Shown here one piece after another: positions 31,776 to 43,086 of a stretch of DNA of 64,000 bases (position 1 is the first letter of the stretch; each line of letters starts with the position of its first letter). The stretch is taken from assembly GCF_048128805.1 (NCBI RefSeq), contig NC_136006.1, positions 2,655,235 to 2,719,234 of the forward strand. The letters are read 5' to 3'. Source of the DNA: Centroberyx gerrardi (lineage: Eukaryota; Chordata; Actinopteri; Beryciformes; Berycidae). The position numbers and the translations under genes are program-made. Under the pieces are notes generated by a model, which had not been told where the DNA came from, made no database searches, and saw only the letters and a program-made list of their open reading frames with translations.

Positions 31776-33033
31776 GTCAGAAACTATTACACCATGATGC
31801 ACAACCAAAACATGGTTGCATCATTCACAGTCTGCATAAATTAAATGGTTACAAAATAAAGTGACTGCATTAAATGCACAGAAGTGAATACTACTCTATC
31901 AGGAAAAGTGCATTTTTTATGCTGTTAACTCAAAAACAAGCTGTAACTCTGTTTAAATCATGACATTTACCATTTTCATTCAATTTAACAATACACACAT
32001 AATTCTCTTCAAATAAAACAGTCACATTCATGTACTCTATAATTCACTTTAAACCGGTGGGAAACAACATCTGCCTAATGGATTGCAAAGAGCTAATATG
32101 GCGCCACCTTGCTACACCACGTGTTCGCTATCCAATACACACTGTAGTGGCTAGCTTCCCACTTGCACTCACCGAGACTGAAGAAAATATACAGAAAAAG
32201 GAAATCCCTGGAGTGTTTCGGTTGCTCTGTTCTTGGTCACTATCTTTGTCTTTCTCGATCCAATCTCTGTTTCACCACTCTATCCAATTATTCTGCTTAT
32301 AAACTTTGTTTTTATCCCGCAACTACTTTCGGTCGCATCCTCCTCTCTCGCTCTCTCTCGCGCATTCCCCTGTAGCCTGTGGGAAGGAGGCGGGATCTAG
32401 AGTTCCCGCTCCAATAGGGATTAGTATTGACCTTTACTAACCAATAAGGGACTAAAATGAATCTGGCACTCAGAAATGCCTTTTAAAAGGCATTTCTGAG
32501 TGGCAGATTGTTTACTTGCTTCACCTTTTAATAAAATAAAATATTAACAAAAGAAAATAAATAGCTTTTCCTTTTGGTAAAAGAAAATGAAGTAATAATA
32601 ACGTATTTACGGAACTCAGTTTCCTACTGGGTTATGTATCATAATGTGATTATGTCAGGATAATTAATGCATTAATCCATTACAGACTTTGGTGACCTCC
32701 CTATTAGACCACCTTTAGCACCAAGAACAGCGATGGTGACACAGACCCAGGCCTTTTTTTTTTTTATTAGAGTCTTCAAATATACAACAAATTGGCAATG
32801 ACAGTTCTTTCTATATCACCAGATTAAGCTGAGTACAGTACATATGTGTCAAAGACAATAATCAAAAGGAAATAGAGAAAACAAAAACCAAACAAAGAGA
32901 AAAGAAATAGCAAATTAAAGGGAAAAAAAACAAAAACAAGAACAATACATACATTCCAGGGGTTAAATTACTTTATACTGTGCAAATACAAAGTGTAATT
33001 TTTGGGCATTCATGCTTTTCATACATTTTAGAG
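31776..33033. other. Unassigned stretch with a near-perfect palindrome and A/T runs
   Basis: No gene recognised. A 12-13 bp T run (32754) begins a purine-rich tract to about 32950. Two short overlapping ORFs at 32030-32375 lack family features. Confidence 0.4.
32460..32509. repeat. 50-bp palindrome
   Basis: The inner 32 bp (32469-32500, CTCAGAAATGCCTTTT and its complement) are perfectly self-complementary with no loop. The outer 18 bp continue with one mismatched pair. Confidence 0.95.
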
Positions 33034-33187
33034 ATTTGGAAAATGTTACACTGAGAATGGTGATGGAGACAGAGAAGTTGCAGGTGGAAAAAGAGGAAGT
33101 GGAGCTTAAAAAGCACAAACTTACTTTAGAAATTAAAATCCTTGAGCGCCGAGCCAACTACACCAATGAAGATGACACCATCTTTTG
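33034..33187 (+). CDS. C-terminal coiled-coil exon of unknown protein
   Basis: An open stretch reads DLENVTLRMVMETEKLQVEK, EEVELKKHKLTLEIKILERR, then an acidic end and TGA. The heptad-like Leu/Ile/Val spacing with charged residues predicts a coiled coil. Such ends occur on Myb/SANT-type proteins of fish Harbinger elements and on related host genes. A TTTTAG acceptor lies just upstream. I do not recognise the gene; upstream exons are not visible. Confidence 0.45.
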
Positions 33188-33264
33188 AAATATGTAAATG
33201 TAATTTAATAGGCTGTAATATAATATAATATAATAACCTTCCCCTGTCGGTCAAGTAACATCTC

Positions 33265-34326
33265 CCCCTACAGCATGTAATATGGGGGTACCACAGGGCA
33301 GCATTCTGGGTCCCTTACTTTTTCTCTTATACATAAATGATCTTCCTAGTGTGTGTAAACAATCAAACTGTATCCTATACGCCGTACACTTAACGTGTCC
33401 ACATTCAAAACCTATCTAAGAAGCTCAACCAAAAACTGTATCAGACCATATCTCACCCGCACCGTTTCAAACACATACTTACATGCAATCATTCTCTCAA
33501 CAATATCTTACTGTCTCCGAATCTGGTTCCTCACTACAAAGGAAATCATTCAACCCATAGCAAGACTGTACAATAGAGCCTATAAGATACATGGAAACCT
33601 GCCTCCCTGGACTCACCACTGCACTGCACTTTCACATTCTAACGCCCTCACCTTCCAGTACTACACAACCAATCTGGCTATTAAAACCTATTTTTATATC
33701 CAAAACAATCACTCCCCTCCAACACTTACTGCCCTACTTCCACGACACACCATAACAAGACGGGAACGCATCACAAGATCAATCTCACATGCACTTAATC
33801 CTATACCGTCTTACAAAAACAGCTACGGCCAAAGATCATTTTTCCATACATACACTAAGACCTGGAATGAAATCCTACACCACATCAGAGCAATAACCTC
33901 CATCTCTCATTTTAAACATGCATACAAACTTCATCTGACAGAAGGACAGATCTGCAACCACTGGCTTCATTGCAATACACATTAAATACATACATATATA
34001 TACACGCACACATACATTCACACGCGCACATACATTCATATATACATACATACTTACACACATACACACATACTTACATACATACCCCATAATTAAGCCC
34101 CATCCTATGCCCTCGCTGTGTCTCATGTCTAATGTCTACTCTTGTCTCTACCCTTTGTGCTTTATGTAATTCTTATTTTGTAATGTGATTTGTCTTGAAT
34201 GTGCTGCAGAACAGGAACCTGCTGTAAAACAATTTTTACAGGCCAATCTAACTGTAACATGTCTTTAACACCTGTAATGTTACTTTTAAATCTTTCCTGT
34301 ATAATAAATGAAATGAAATGAAATGA
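33265..34326 (+). mobile_element. LINE fragment (Jockey/Rex-like), internally shortened
   Basis: Starts with [20 protein letters not shown], the RT box before the catalytic YADD, loses the catalytic box, then continues as an open C-terminal thumb region (33395-33985) with IARLYNRAYKI and SYGQRSFFHTYTKTWNEI. The tail (33990-34326) has CA/TA runs and ends in (AATG)n, typical of LINE 3' ends. Confidence 0.75.
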
Positions 34327-34792
34327 CATATCCCTATTGACATTCTAGCCACTTCTAAGCATTTTAGTCAATTGACGCACCACCATGTGGCCAATTAGGA
34401 CTATATTTGTAAAGTGGCCATTACCCTTCCTACCACTGAACCAAGTTTTGGAAAAATTGGCGGAGTGGTAATGTCTAAACAACAAATGAGCTCTTTAGTA
34501 CCCCCATGTTGTTTGATTGGGCAAAAAATGGAGGGTTTGCCTTTTCTTATGTCTGCTGATAGGCACACAAAGTTTGATGGTGTTATGTGAATCCATTTGG
34601 AAGTTATATGCCTTTTTGTGAGAATCGACACCCGCTGCTATGCCCCCATTTGGCCAATCAGTATGAAAGGTTATTCAATTCCTCCTTGCTCCATGACCAA
34701 CTTTTCCAAAAAATTTTGTGGTATAGACCCTTTCAAAATTTGTATACAATCATGACATAGCGAAGTTGCACACGCAGTTTTGCAACAAAACA
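34327..34792. other. Unassigned stretch
   Basis: No ORF or repeat recognised with confidence; may be the left flank of the ISL2EU-like remnant. Confidence 0.4.
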
Positions 34793-35190
34793 ATGGCAGA
34801 CTGCAGGCTAAGCGACTATGCAAGGCAACTTAACTTTCAAGATCCCTACGCTACAACAGACTGGGTGGAAGATGTGACAAAATGGCCTCCTGTACAGTGG
34901 CCAGATACACTTACTTGGTTGACACCCAGCGCATACACCAAAGACGAGTTGCGAGCATACAAGTCGCTAGATGCGTACAACTATGTTGTCTGTCGTGTAA
35001 AACATCAAATATCATGACCGTGAGAGTCATACAAAGTCATACATTCTCCCCAGCCAAAGACAAGGACACAAGACCGCAATGTATGACGCTTGGGTGATCA
35101 TACACAAGCAAAATAACTACATTCTACCGAGGAACTCTACGTGCATGGCATGGTACGTGGACCTATTTACCTTACACCTACTTACCTTCT
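34793..35190 (+). pseudogene. SWIM/YqaJ-type protein of an ISL2EU-like element, N-terminal remnant
   Basis: Reads MADCRLSDYARQLNF, WPPVQWPDTLTWL and DELRAYKSLDAYNYVV, which is the N-terminal part of proteins with a SWIM finger and YqaJ exonuclease domain encoded by ISL2EU transposons. A later frame gives DAWVIIHKQNNYIL and TCMAWY, matching the SWIM region, but the expected first zinc-binding Cys is a Ser. The nuclease domain is not seen. Confidence 0.6.
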
Positions 35191-35285
35191 ATGTGTGCAC
35201 GTCTGCATGGAACTGGCTGTTTTTGTTGCGTTTGTTCTGCTTCTGCTTCTTATTCTGTCTGTTTCTCTGTCTCGCTCTCTCTTTC

Positions 35286-35287
<2 letters not shown>

Positions 35288-35337
<50 letters not shown>

Positions 35338-35343
35338 TGTGTG
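35288..35343. repeat. GT microsatellite
   Basis: (GT)n of more than 40 bp between the SWIM remnant and the THAP exon. Confidence 0.95.
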
Positions 35344-35350
35344 CGCGTGC

Positions 35351-35485
35351 GCATTTAATGGCTTGCAACCATAGTCTTCTCCGGTTGCTCTGGAAAGGTC
35401 GTGATCCAGATGAAATTCTGTAGAATTTGAGTCCCTTGTCAGTGTAGTATCGACTCTGACATCCATACACGGAACAACAGGACAT
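35351..35485 (-). CDS. THAP zinc-finger exon of an ISL2EU-like element (partial)
   Basis: Starts MSCCSVYGCQSRY and continues DKGLKFYRIS and RRRLWLQAIK, matching the first half of a THAP domain: CxxxxC pair, then the hydrophobic FYR and W positions. The downstream Cys-His half is not in frame because the coding sequence runs into the GT microsatellite. It faces the SWIM remnant (convergent), as two genes of one element could. Confidence 0.65.
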
Positions 35486-36130
35486 TTGTTAAAATTAATG
35501 TTAACAAAATTCTGGAAAAAACGCCTAAAATGACATACCCAAAATTAATCAGGAATAGCTCCTAAACCATAAGGCCTAGATGCATGGTCCTGGTCTCCTT
35601 TGATAGGTAAGAAGCTAATCCATTGTAAGTAAACCTATATCTATTACCATTCCAGAGTAAATGGAGATGCAATAAAGGAAAAAATAAGATTTTTATCCTT
35701 GCCTAGTATATAATCTAAATTTCAAAAGCAATATCACCATTATAACCAAGATCCCATGGATAATGATGCAACTGAATGTGTTCTCCTACTCCTTGACTAC
35801 AACTGTAACTGTAAATATGATGAAAATACAATAAAGTACAACATTTATGATACAATTTATAAAGATATACTCAGACAGTCTCTATGCTTTGGCCATTTGG
35901 GTATCCAAAGTGTCCATCTGTGCCTTTTGTGTTTTCTGACTGTTTACTGGGAATGTTACTTCAAAATCCTATTTTTTCCATATAGCCATGTTACAAGTAA
36001 CAGAAATCTCCCAAAAATCATGCAAATAGTAATAAACACAATGAATATTGATCAAGTTTGTGTGTCCTGTGCCCTCCATATTTATAGACAATGGCTGGGT
36101 CCTTCAGGTCATGTGACACATCCCTGGATT
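35486..36130. other. Unassigned stretch
   Basis: AT-rich; an open stretch at 35756-36187 has no family features and overlaps the next element, so I do not call it a gene. Confidence 0.4.
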
Positions 36131-36135
36131 CCTCT

Positions 36136-36927
36136 TGTCACTACCCGATCTGAGTCCCTACCCGATCTGAGTCGCTACCCGATCTGAGTCGCTACCCGAT
36201 CTGAGTCGCGCATGCGTGCTGTCGCTGCCCGATCTAAGTCAACCGTAGATGTGAGTCGTGCATGCGCCATTTTACGACATTTTACCACAGCCGTAGTGAC
36301 TTTTGCAGACTTGCAAAATATGATCGACTTCTCGTTTACTTTCAAGATTCATACCCGAATACATAATGTTTTGACACCGTGGCAAAACATCAAATTTACA
36401 TTTGGGACAGTCAATAATAGTTCAGTCAAATGAAAATATCTTGTAATTACGAGATCAGGATGTACATTTGATAAGTAAGTAAGTAAGCTAGCTAGCTAGC
36501 TTTGGTGAACATATATGATTGGAAACAAAGTAGTATCCATTTATGGAATTATATTTATCACCACTTTGGCTGATGTGATGTGAAACATGATGGGTTTGTT
36601 TGCTACATCAGTTAACTAGCCAACTCGGTAACATTAGCGATTAATATAAAATGGCCATGGCGACATAAAAGCTATAGCTTGCTAGTGAGTCCGCATCAAC
36701 CTTAATGCTATTCAAGTGCGAGACGATTACATTTCTCTTTCCAATTGAAGATACACATTAATCTGTGGTAGTGACAGAGCGAATGGCTGAAATTTAAAGG
36801 GGGGTCCGTGCCGTAAAACGTTTACGCTCGCGCATGCGCGACTCACATCTACGGTTGACTTAGATCGGGCAGCGACAGCGCGCATGTGCGACTTGGATCG
36901 GGTAGTGTCTCAGATCGGGTAGTGACA
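36136..36927. mobile_element. Non-autonomous DNA element with subterminal repeat arrays and CCTCT target duplication
   Basis: Ends are TGTCACTACCCGATCTGAG and its near-exact inverse. CCTCT flanks both sides (36131-36135 and 36928-36932). The left TIR has four or five tandem copies of the 17-mer GCTACCCGATCTGAGTC; the right has about three. Inner inverted sequence (CCGTAGATGTGAGTCG...CATGCGC) extends the TIR to over 100 bp. No transposase is seen. The superfamily is unclear; a 5-bp duplication does not fit hAT or Harbinger. Confidence 0.8.
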
Positions 36928-36932
36928 CCTCT

Positions 36933-37736
36933 CAGTCAGTCGAATGGAATAGTATAGGACTCATTGGTGTCAGTACTTCGATACAGCCAGCAGATGGCGA
37001 CAAAGACCATGAGTTCCCCACATAGGCTTTCTGTCTGTGTTGGTTTGAAGACTTTTTTTGAAGCCCAGCATGATCGCCGACCATCCCGATGAAAGGGAAT
37101 TGACAGTAGAAATATGAATGAACTCTCTCGACTGACGCTGGATGTCAGTCGAGAGAGTAAAAATAAGAGCTTAGAGAATAGAGTAAAAATAGAGCTGAAA
37201 ATACAACTTGCTGTGTACCACCTGGGTAGTCTAATATGTACATCACATTATATCGATAACTCAGCGGACAAATTGAGTCAAAACTATTTAATTCAAAGGG
37301 ATTTGAGGGAAATTTAAGGACATTTTAAATCCATTTAAAACATGAATAATTTTTTTTAATGTATCGATACGAGGGGCCGGAAAATCGATACAGTATCATG
37401 GAAAAAAATATTGCAATACTCAGCTGTATGGATTTTTTTGCACAGCCCTAACTAAGAGTAGGACTGTAAAGGGTTTAAGGTGGATATCTGTGGTTGCTTT
37501 CTCCCTTGCAGGGATGTCAGGCAGCAAGGGACTTACATGAGGTCAAAGTGAGTTCCAGAATCACCAACGCAGAACAATAAATGCTCGCACTTACAGCAAG
37601 CCTACATAGACTTAAAAATGATGTTAGTGTTACCAGGCACACATGTACACGGGGGGAAGCACAGATGTAGGAAATTCTTAGGCTAAATATAAATTAGAAA
37701 TTTTGCCACTGTACTGCTCTACTGAAATGTCATAAC

Positions 37737-37810
<74 letters not shown>

Positions 37811-38660
37811 ATATGTACTGTCACATGTATGACAAGCTAAAGTTCCCTCATTTAGATTTGAACAAGCATTTACAAGGATTTCTTTTCCAACATAGGATAC
37901 ACTGCACCACTACTCCCCTCAGACCTGTTGTTAAAACTTAGTGACTTCCCATTTTTTCTTCATGAACAAAAGAAGAACAACAGTCTGTTTTGAATTTGAA
38001 CACATGTACAAAGGGCTTCAGATTTAGTAGAATAGGGAGATAGTCTATTGCCATAAATCAAAAAGGACAGCAACAAGAGAAGTGACTTTAGAGACTGAAT
38101 GCGGCACATACTGTATGTCTGCATAAACTTTTGCTATCCTCATCAATCTCATCCAAGAAATAGGCATATATTTAATAAATAACATTGTATTCTTTCTTTT
38201 TGTTTTATTCAGGTTTTTTGTATTATCAAATGCCCAGTTCACATGGTCACAAGATGCTGTAATTTCTACAAAAGTTGTTAAGTGTCAACACATGCAAAAT
38301 CCAGTGAGACCAACAAACATGTGAGACAGGTGGGTGGAAAAACTAGGGACAATGTATTATAATATAACAATCTAAAGTAACATAATTTACAAACACAGTC
38401 AAGTAATAATATGTAGACCTACGGTATCCATGTAGCAGAAGTCTGCCCCTCTATCCTTTTCTTTGTTCATAGCACTGTGTTGCATGTCTCTATTATTAGG
38501 CTAATGACATTTATGATGAAAAATAAATTTTAAAATATTTCCTGTTCGTAAAATGACCACTCGCCCTGGATAACAGGATCAGCCAAACGCAGAACATGTA
38601 AATATAATGTAATGTGACACATATAAAACTAAAAAAAATAAATATTAGAGCCGATCCCAT
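36933..38660. other. Unassigned stretch with TA microsatellite
   Basis: Contains a (TA)n run at 37741-37806. From about 38400 to 38520 it resembles 43250-43340, the 3' flank of the OR at 43581, so it belongs to an OR duplication unit. No other gene seen. Confidence 0.5.
37741..37806. repeat. TA microsatellite
   Basis: About 33 TA units. Confidence 0.95.
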
Positions 38661-38662
38661 TT

Positions 38663-38812
38663 TATAAACTATAGAAAAATGTCCACACTCATGTAGTATG
38701 TATTTATGACAGTCTTTAATTTGCACCGCAGCAACAGCAACGTAGCTGTTTCAGCCCTTGGCCTTCCTCAGCGTTACATACTTGAATGCGGACATTTTTC
38801 TATAGTTTATGT
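38663..38812. repeat. Inverted repeat, about 38-bp arms
   Basis: AAACTATAGAAAAATGTCC (38663 onward) recurs inverted near 38792-38812; the arms extend to about 38 bp with a few mismatches. The loop is about 75 bp and contains CAGCAACAGCAACGTAGCTG. Likely a small MITE or foldback element. Confidence 0.8.
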
Positions 38813-38970
38813 TTTTGAGTCGGCACCCGATGAAGTTTAAGTTTTGAGTCGAGCACGCAGATTTTCTTTATTTCATGGATATCTCACTTTGGAACAAAAA
38901 TCCTCATATCACTTTAAAGAGCTGAAGCTATGTTCTCAGTGCTATGGATGAAGCATACTGATGAAACAAG

Positions 38971-39901
38971 TCATTTTCTACTAACATAGACTAAACCCAC
39001 AATTCTGTTGCGAATTTTGGTCAGTTTAAATCCATATATTAGAGGATTCATAACTGGAGGAACAAGGAGAAATTCTATGGCAATGAAGTTTTGAAGGCTT
39101 TGAGGTAAATCTTTTGAGCCAAATCGCATGTACATCAAATCAAAAACCATAGCAATAATAAAAGTGACTAAAGAGATTAAATGTGGCATACATGTCTGCA
39201 TAAACTTCGCCCTGTCCTCTTTGGATCATACACACGTTTTAATGAGATACATATAAGACCAAATTATGAACAAGCCATGAGACACATAAAAGCCAATTGT
39301 AAAATATGCAAATACACTGTTTGAAATAGTGTTAGTGTCAGAGCAAGCAAGTTTAACAATCATCCAGTTTACACAAAAGAGTCTCTGAATTCTTGAGCTA
39401 CATAACTTCAATCTAGAAGTTAGCAGCACATTGATGGAGAAAATGCACAAAGGTGTAAGCCAGGAGAAACACATCAAGTGAGAGAGCCTCTTTTTAGTCC
39501 TGACAGAGTGGTATTGCAGTGGTCGACATATAGCCAGATATCTGTCATAGGCCATAACTGCAAGAATAGAAGGATCAATGCAAGCAAATGAGTACATTAC
39601 GAAAGCCTGAAAAAGGCATCCAGTATATGAGATGACATGAGAAGAAGACAGTAGATCCAAGAGGAATTTGGGATAGAAACCTGTCGTCCCATAAAGCCCA
39701 TTGATGCAACAAACTGCACAATAGAATGTACATGGGCTCATGCAGGTTTTCATCTAAGATGATGGTCATGATGAGTGAAACATTCACAAACAAAATCACA
39801 CAATAACACACTAAAGTGAGAGAGATGAGAGTGATTCTGTGATTCATCGTCTCATTTAACCCTGATGGAGTAAAAACTCTTATTATAGATTCATTATCCA
39901 T
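38971..39901 (-). pseudogene. Odorant receptor pseudogene (one frameshift, one stop)
   Basis: Starts MDNESIIRVFTPSGLN and aligns along its length with the intact OR at 43581-44498. A one-base gain in the TTTGTTGC region near 39710 shifts the frame after the LHEPMY segment, and a TGA at 39226-39228 lies in the third intracellular loop where the intact paralog has Gln. Helix-3 MAYDRYLAIC and helix-7 NPLIYGFK remain. Two breaks in about 310 codons suggest fairly recent loss. Confidence 0.9.
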
Positions 39902-40480
39902 CGTATGAGGAAAGAAAACAACTTTGGTCTGTAATTTCACCTTTATCCTTAGAAAGTTACCAAATCTTAAAATATCCAGGCTTCCCAGTGTCACAACATA
40001 ATTGGTTGCAGAGTTAGAGGAGTATCCTGTGCTCTGTTCTGTAGCTCCATCCCTAACAGAGTGTGTTCTCCTTCCACACCATCTATTAATATACATGTAT
40101 ACTACAACAATTGGGAATTCAAACTATCTGATTATTAATCTGGAAGGGCTTGTGTCATCACCAGCTATAAATATGGCTGCGTGCCCGCGCACATTCTCTT
40201 TTGCAGACTGAAGGTCATGGAATTCCCTGAGAGACCATCGAACCATGGTTACCATTCCTTCTATTTCATCTCAGTGAACATGCCACTGTATGGTTCAGTA
40301 GTATAGTAAATTAAGTCAGGAGGAGGATGTAGTGGGGCAAACAAGGACATGAGGTACATACTACAGTTCAAAACACATTAGCCTTTAGTTTGTATTAGCC
40401 ACACTCTGGAAATGGAGTACAAGGCTCTTAATTTTCACAAAATTATATGAAGACAAAAAACACATGCAAACATGTGGGAG
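39902..40480. other. OR pseudogene 5' flank
   Basis: Resembles the upstream flank of the OR at 43581-44498 in places. No further gene. Confidence 0.45.
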
Positions 40481-41180
40481 AGTAACAGAAATAATGGTCC
40501 CCATAACATTAATGGAAAAATGGACAACACAACCACCAAATGATAACACCCTACAGCAAAAGAACCCCAAAACCATAGATGCTGGGGACATTTCAAGAGC
40601 ACTCTGCTGCCCTAAGGTCAGAGAAGGCCACCAACAATGTCGCCACATTCAGAGAATAAAACCTGGTGAACGTCAGAGATGAAGCCCAGCCAGCTGCCGC
40701 ACAAATTTCATTCAGTGAAGCACCCAGAAATAAAACCCATTAGGTAGCCACACCACTAGTGGAATGAGCCACCACACCGATTGGAGGGGGCACACCTGCA
40801 ATGCTGTGGGCTATGGCGATAGCATTGAGCATCCACTGGACAAGGCCTGGGCTCACACTGAATCTCCATGGGCATAGAGAATGCAAGCAAAAATGCACTT
40901 TTAAGTGAGGAGCTTCAGAGTCAGACTGGCCAGGGGTTCGAATGGTTGCTCAGTAAGAGCATTCAGGACAAGCTCTGAGTCCCAAGAGGGGAGCATGCAA
41001 GTCTGTGGTAGGCGAAGCCATCTCACCCCTCTGAGGAAATGGCAGGCAAGAGGGTGTGAGCCAATTGTCAGGCCATCAATGTGATAATGACAGTCAGATA
41101 TGGCAGCCAAATAGCTCATCAACATTGATTCAGCAAGCCCCTCTTCCAAGAGGGACTGAAGGAATGAATATCAGAACAAC
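40480..41180 (-). pseudogene. DIRS-type tyrosine-recombinase retroelement fossil
   Basis: Minus-strand translations give SYLAAISDCHYHIDGL, HPLACHFLRGVRWLRL and LPSWDSELVLNALTEQPFEP, then EICAAAGWASSL and a TRFYSLNV end. These match the C-terminal tyrosine recombinase of fish DIRS elements. It is broken, with several breaks, and neither end of the element is visible. Confidence 0.7.
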
Positions 41181-41675
41181 AGGGACATTGCACAATACTG
41201 GATCTGACCCCTGGAGCGGCACCAGCAACAGCAGCAGCCTTTGTACAGGAGGCCTTTGAAGCCTTTCCATTTAAAAAGACACAACTTTCCCTTTAATTTG
41301 GTACCAAATACATGGCAAGGTATTTGGTACCAAGGTATTTGGTACTAAGGTGATTCAGGGCGTCACAGATCCTTCCTATCTTGGCTAACGATAAGCTTTC
41401 AAAATACATACAAAACCTCCAGCGCTTCAGCCCACACAGTAATAAGATCAGACAATAATAGTCGCCATACAAATATGGAAAAAGTCGCCAAATGTTTTTC
41501 TTTACCTTTCGCTTGATCCGGTCTGTGTGTAACTTCCTGCAACATTTTTATATTATTTTTGCATGTTGTTTTGCTGTTGTCTTGTGTAATGATATTTTGT
41601 TTGTTTTAAATTGTTTTACTTTCTTTTAACTTTTACTGTTTTAACCTTTGGTGTGTACTTTGTGAAGCACTAACT
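41181..41675. other. Unassigned sequence and a LINE-like tail
   Basis: The region just left of 41675, with the sequence right of 42003, reads as TGTGAAGCACTAACTTTGTT...AAGTGCTATACAAATAA, a typical fish LINE/SINE 3' tail, now split by the next element. Confidence 0.5.
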
Positions 41676-42003
41676 GTCACGGTGAGGTGTGGTGAGGACC
41701 CAAATGCAGGACAGCGAGGCAGGTAGTGATCAAACCCCAAGACTGGGTGTTTAATATAACGGGTGCAGGAAACAACAGGTAAACAGAGACGGGAGCACTT
41801 AACAGACACGTAACAGAAAATAATGAACCGACAAAGACTGACTGGGGAACAAGACTAATATACACATGAGGAGGTGATTACAAATCAAACACAGCTGGGG
41901 CAGACAGGTACACGTAGAACTAAAAGAACTAGACAAGGAAACAATACACAAAGAAATACAAAAACTAGACAATGAAGCAGGGACTGAAAGTCACAACCGT
42001 GAC
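41676..42003. mobile_element. Short TIR DNA element inside a LINE tail (hAT-like)
   Basis: Ends GTCACGGT and ACCGTGAC are inverted. CACTAACT/ACTAACT flanks both sides (about 41668-41675 and 42002-42010), a 7-8 bp duplication that suggests hAT. About 328 bp, no ORF. Confidence 0.7.
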
Positions 42004-42036
42004 ACTAACTTTGTTAAGATAAGTGCTATACAAATA

Positions 42037-43086
42037 AGCCCGTGGGCTTCACCCCTCCACATTGCCCCAAAGCCCAACGGCGGGTGGCGCCCGTGCGGCG
42101 ATTACCGCCGTCTCAACAACGTGTCGACGCCGGACCGCTACCCGGTTCCGCACATCGAGGACTTTTCCGCCCACCTGGTGGGGAAAGTCATATTTTCCAA
42201 AGTGGACCTCGTTCGTGGATACCACCACGTGCCCGTCCACCCGCTGGACGTCCCCAAAACGGCGGTGATCACCCAATTTGGACTGTTCGAGTTCCAGCGC
42301 ATGCCGTTCGGCCTTAAGAACGCCGCACAGACCTTCCAGCGCCTCATGGACTCGGTGCTACGGGACCTGCCTTTCCTTTTCGTCTATCTGGACGACATCC
42401 TCGTCGCCAGCACCTCCAAAGCGGAACACCTGTCCCACCTTCGGACTCTCTTTGAGCAGCTCAGCCAGCACGGGCTGATCGTCAACCCAGCCAAGTGCCA
42501 GTTCGGGCTGACCACCATCGACTTCCTTGGTCACCGCATCACCAAAGATGGGGCAGTCCCCCTCCCGTCGAAGGTGGACACCATCACGAACTTCTCGCGC
42601 CCGCTCACGATCAAGTCCCTGCAGGAGTTCCTCGGCATGGTGAACTTTTACCACCGCTTTATCCCCCAAGCTGCTCGACTCATGCGACCCCTGTACGAGG
42701 CTCTGAAAGGCAAGGCCCCCAAATACACGTTGGACTGGTCCGCGGAGAGGGACAAGGCATTTACGGACGCTAAGACTGCTCTGGCTAACGCCGCAATGCT
42801 GGCGCACCCGTCACACACGGCCCCGATCGCCATCACCACGGACGCTTCGGATTATACCGTCAGCGCGGTGCGCGAGCAGTGGGTGGGCGGTGCTTGGCAA
42901 CCGCTCGCTTTCTTCAGCCGCAAGTTACGCCCCAGTGAACGGAAGTACAGCACCTTCGATCGGGAGCTCCTCGGCCTCTTCCTCGCCATTCGACATTTTG
43001 TGGACCACAAACCGCTGACGTTCGCCATGGCCAAGGTGGCCGAACCGTGGTCCGCCCGCCAACAGCGGCAGCTCTCCTACATTTCG
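42037..43086 (+). pseudogene. Ty3/Gypsy RT-RNase H fragment (fossil), sibling of the 3443-7091 element
   Basis: About 1 kb with no LTRs. Very similar to 4918-5440 where the two overlap, and it extends into RNase H sequence. RT landmarks: WGKVIFSK-type palm region, RMPFGLKNAAQTFQRLMD and YLDDIL; RNase H landmarks: ITTDASDYT and YSTFDRELLG. Both edges are abrupt. It is an isolated fragment, hence incomplete; its reading frame is largely open. Confidence 0.85.

Noticed and set aside
35756-36187. 143-codon open frame
   Set aside because: Runs into the TIR of the 36136-36927 element and shows no family features.
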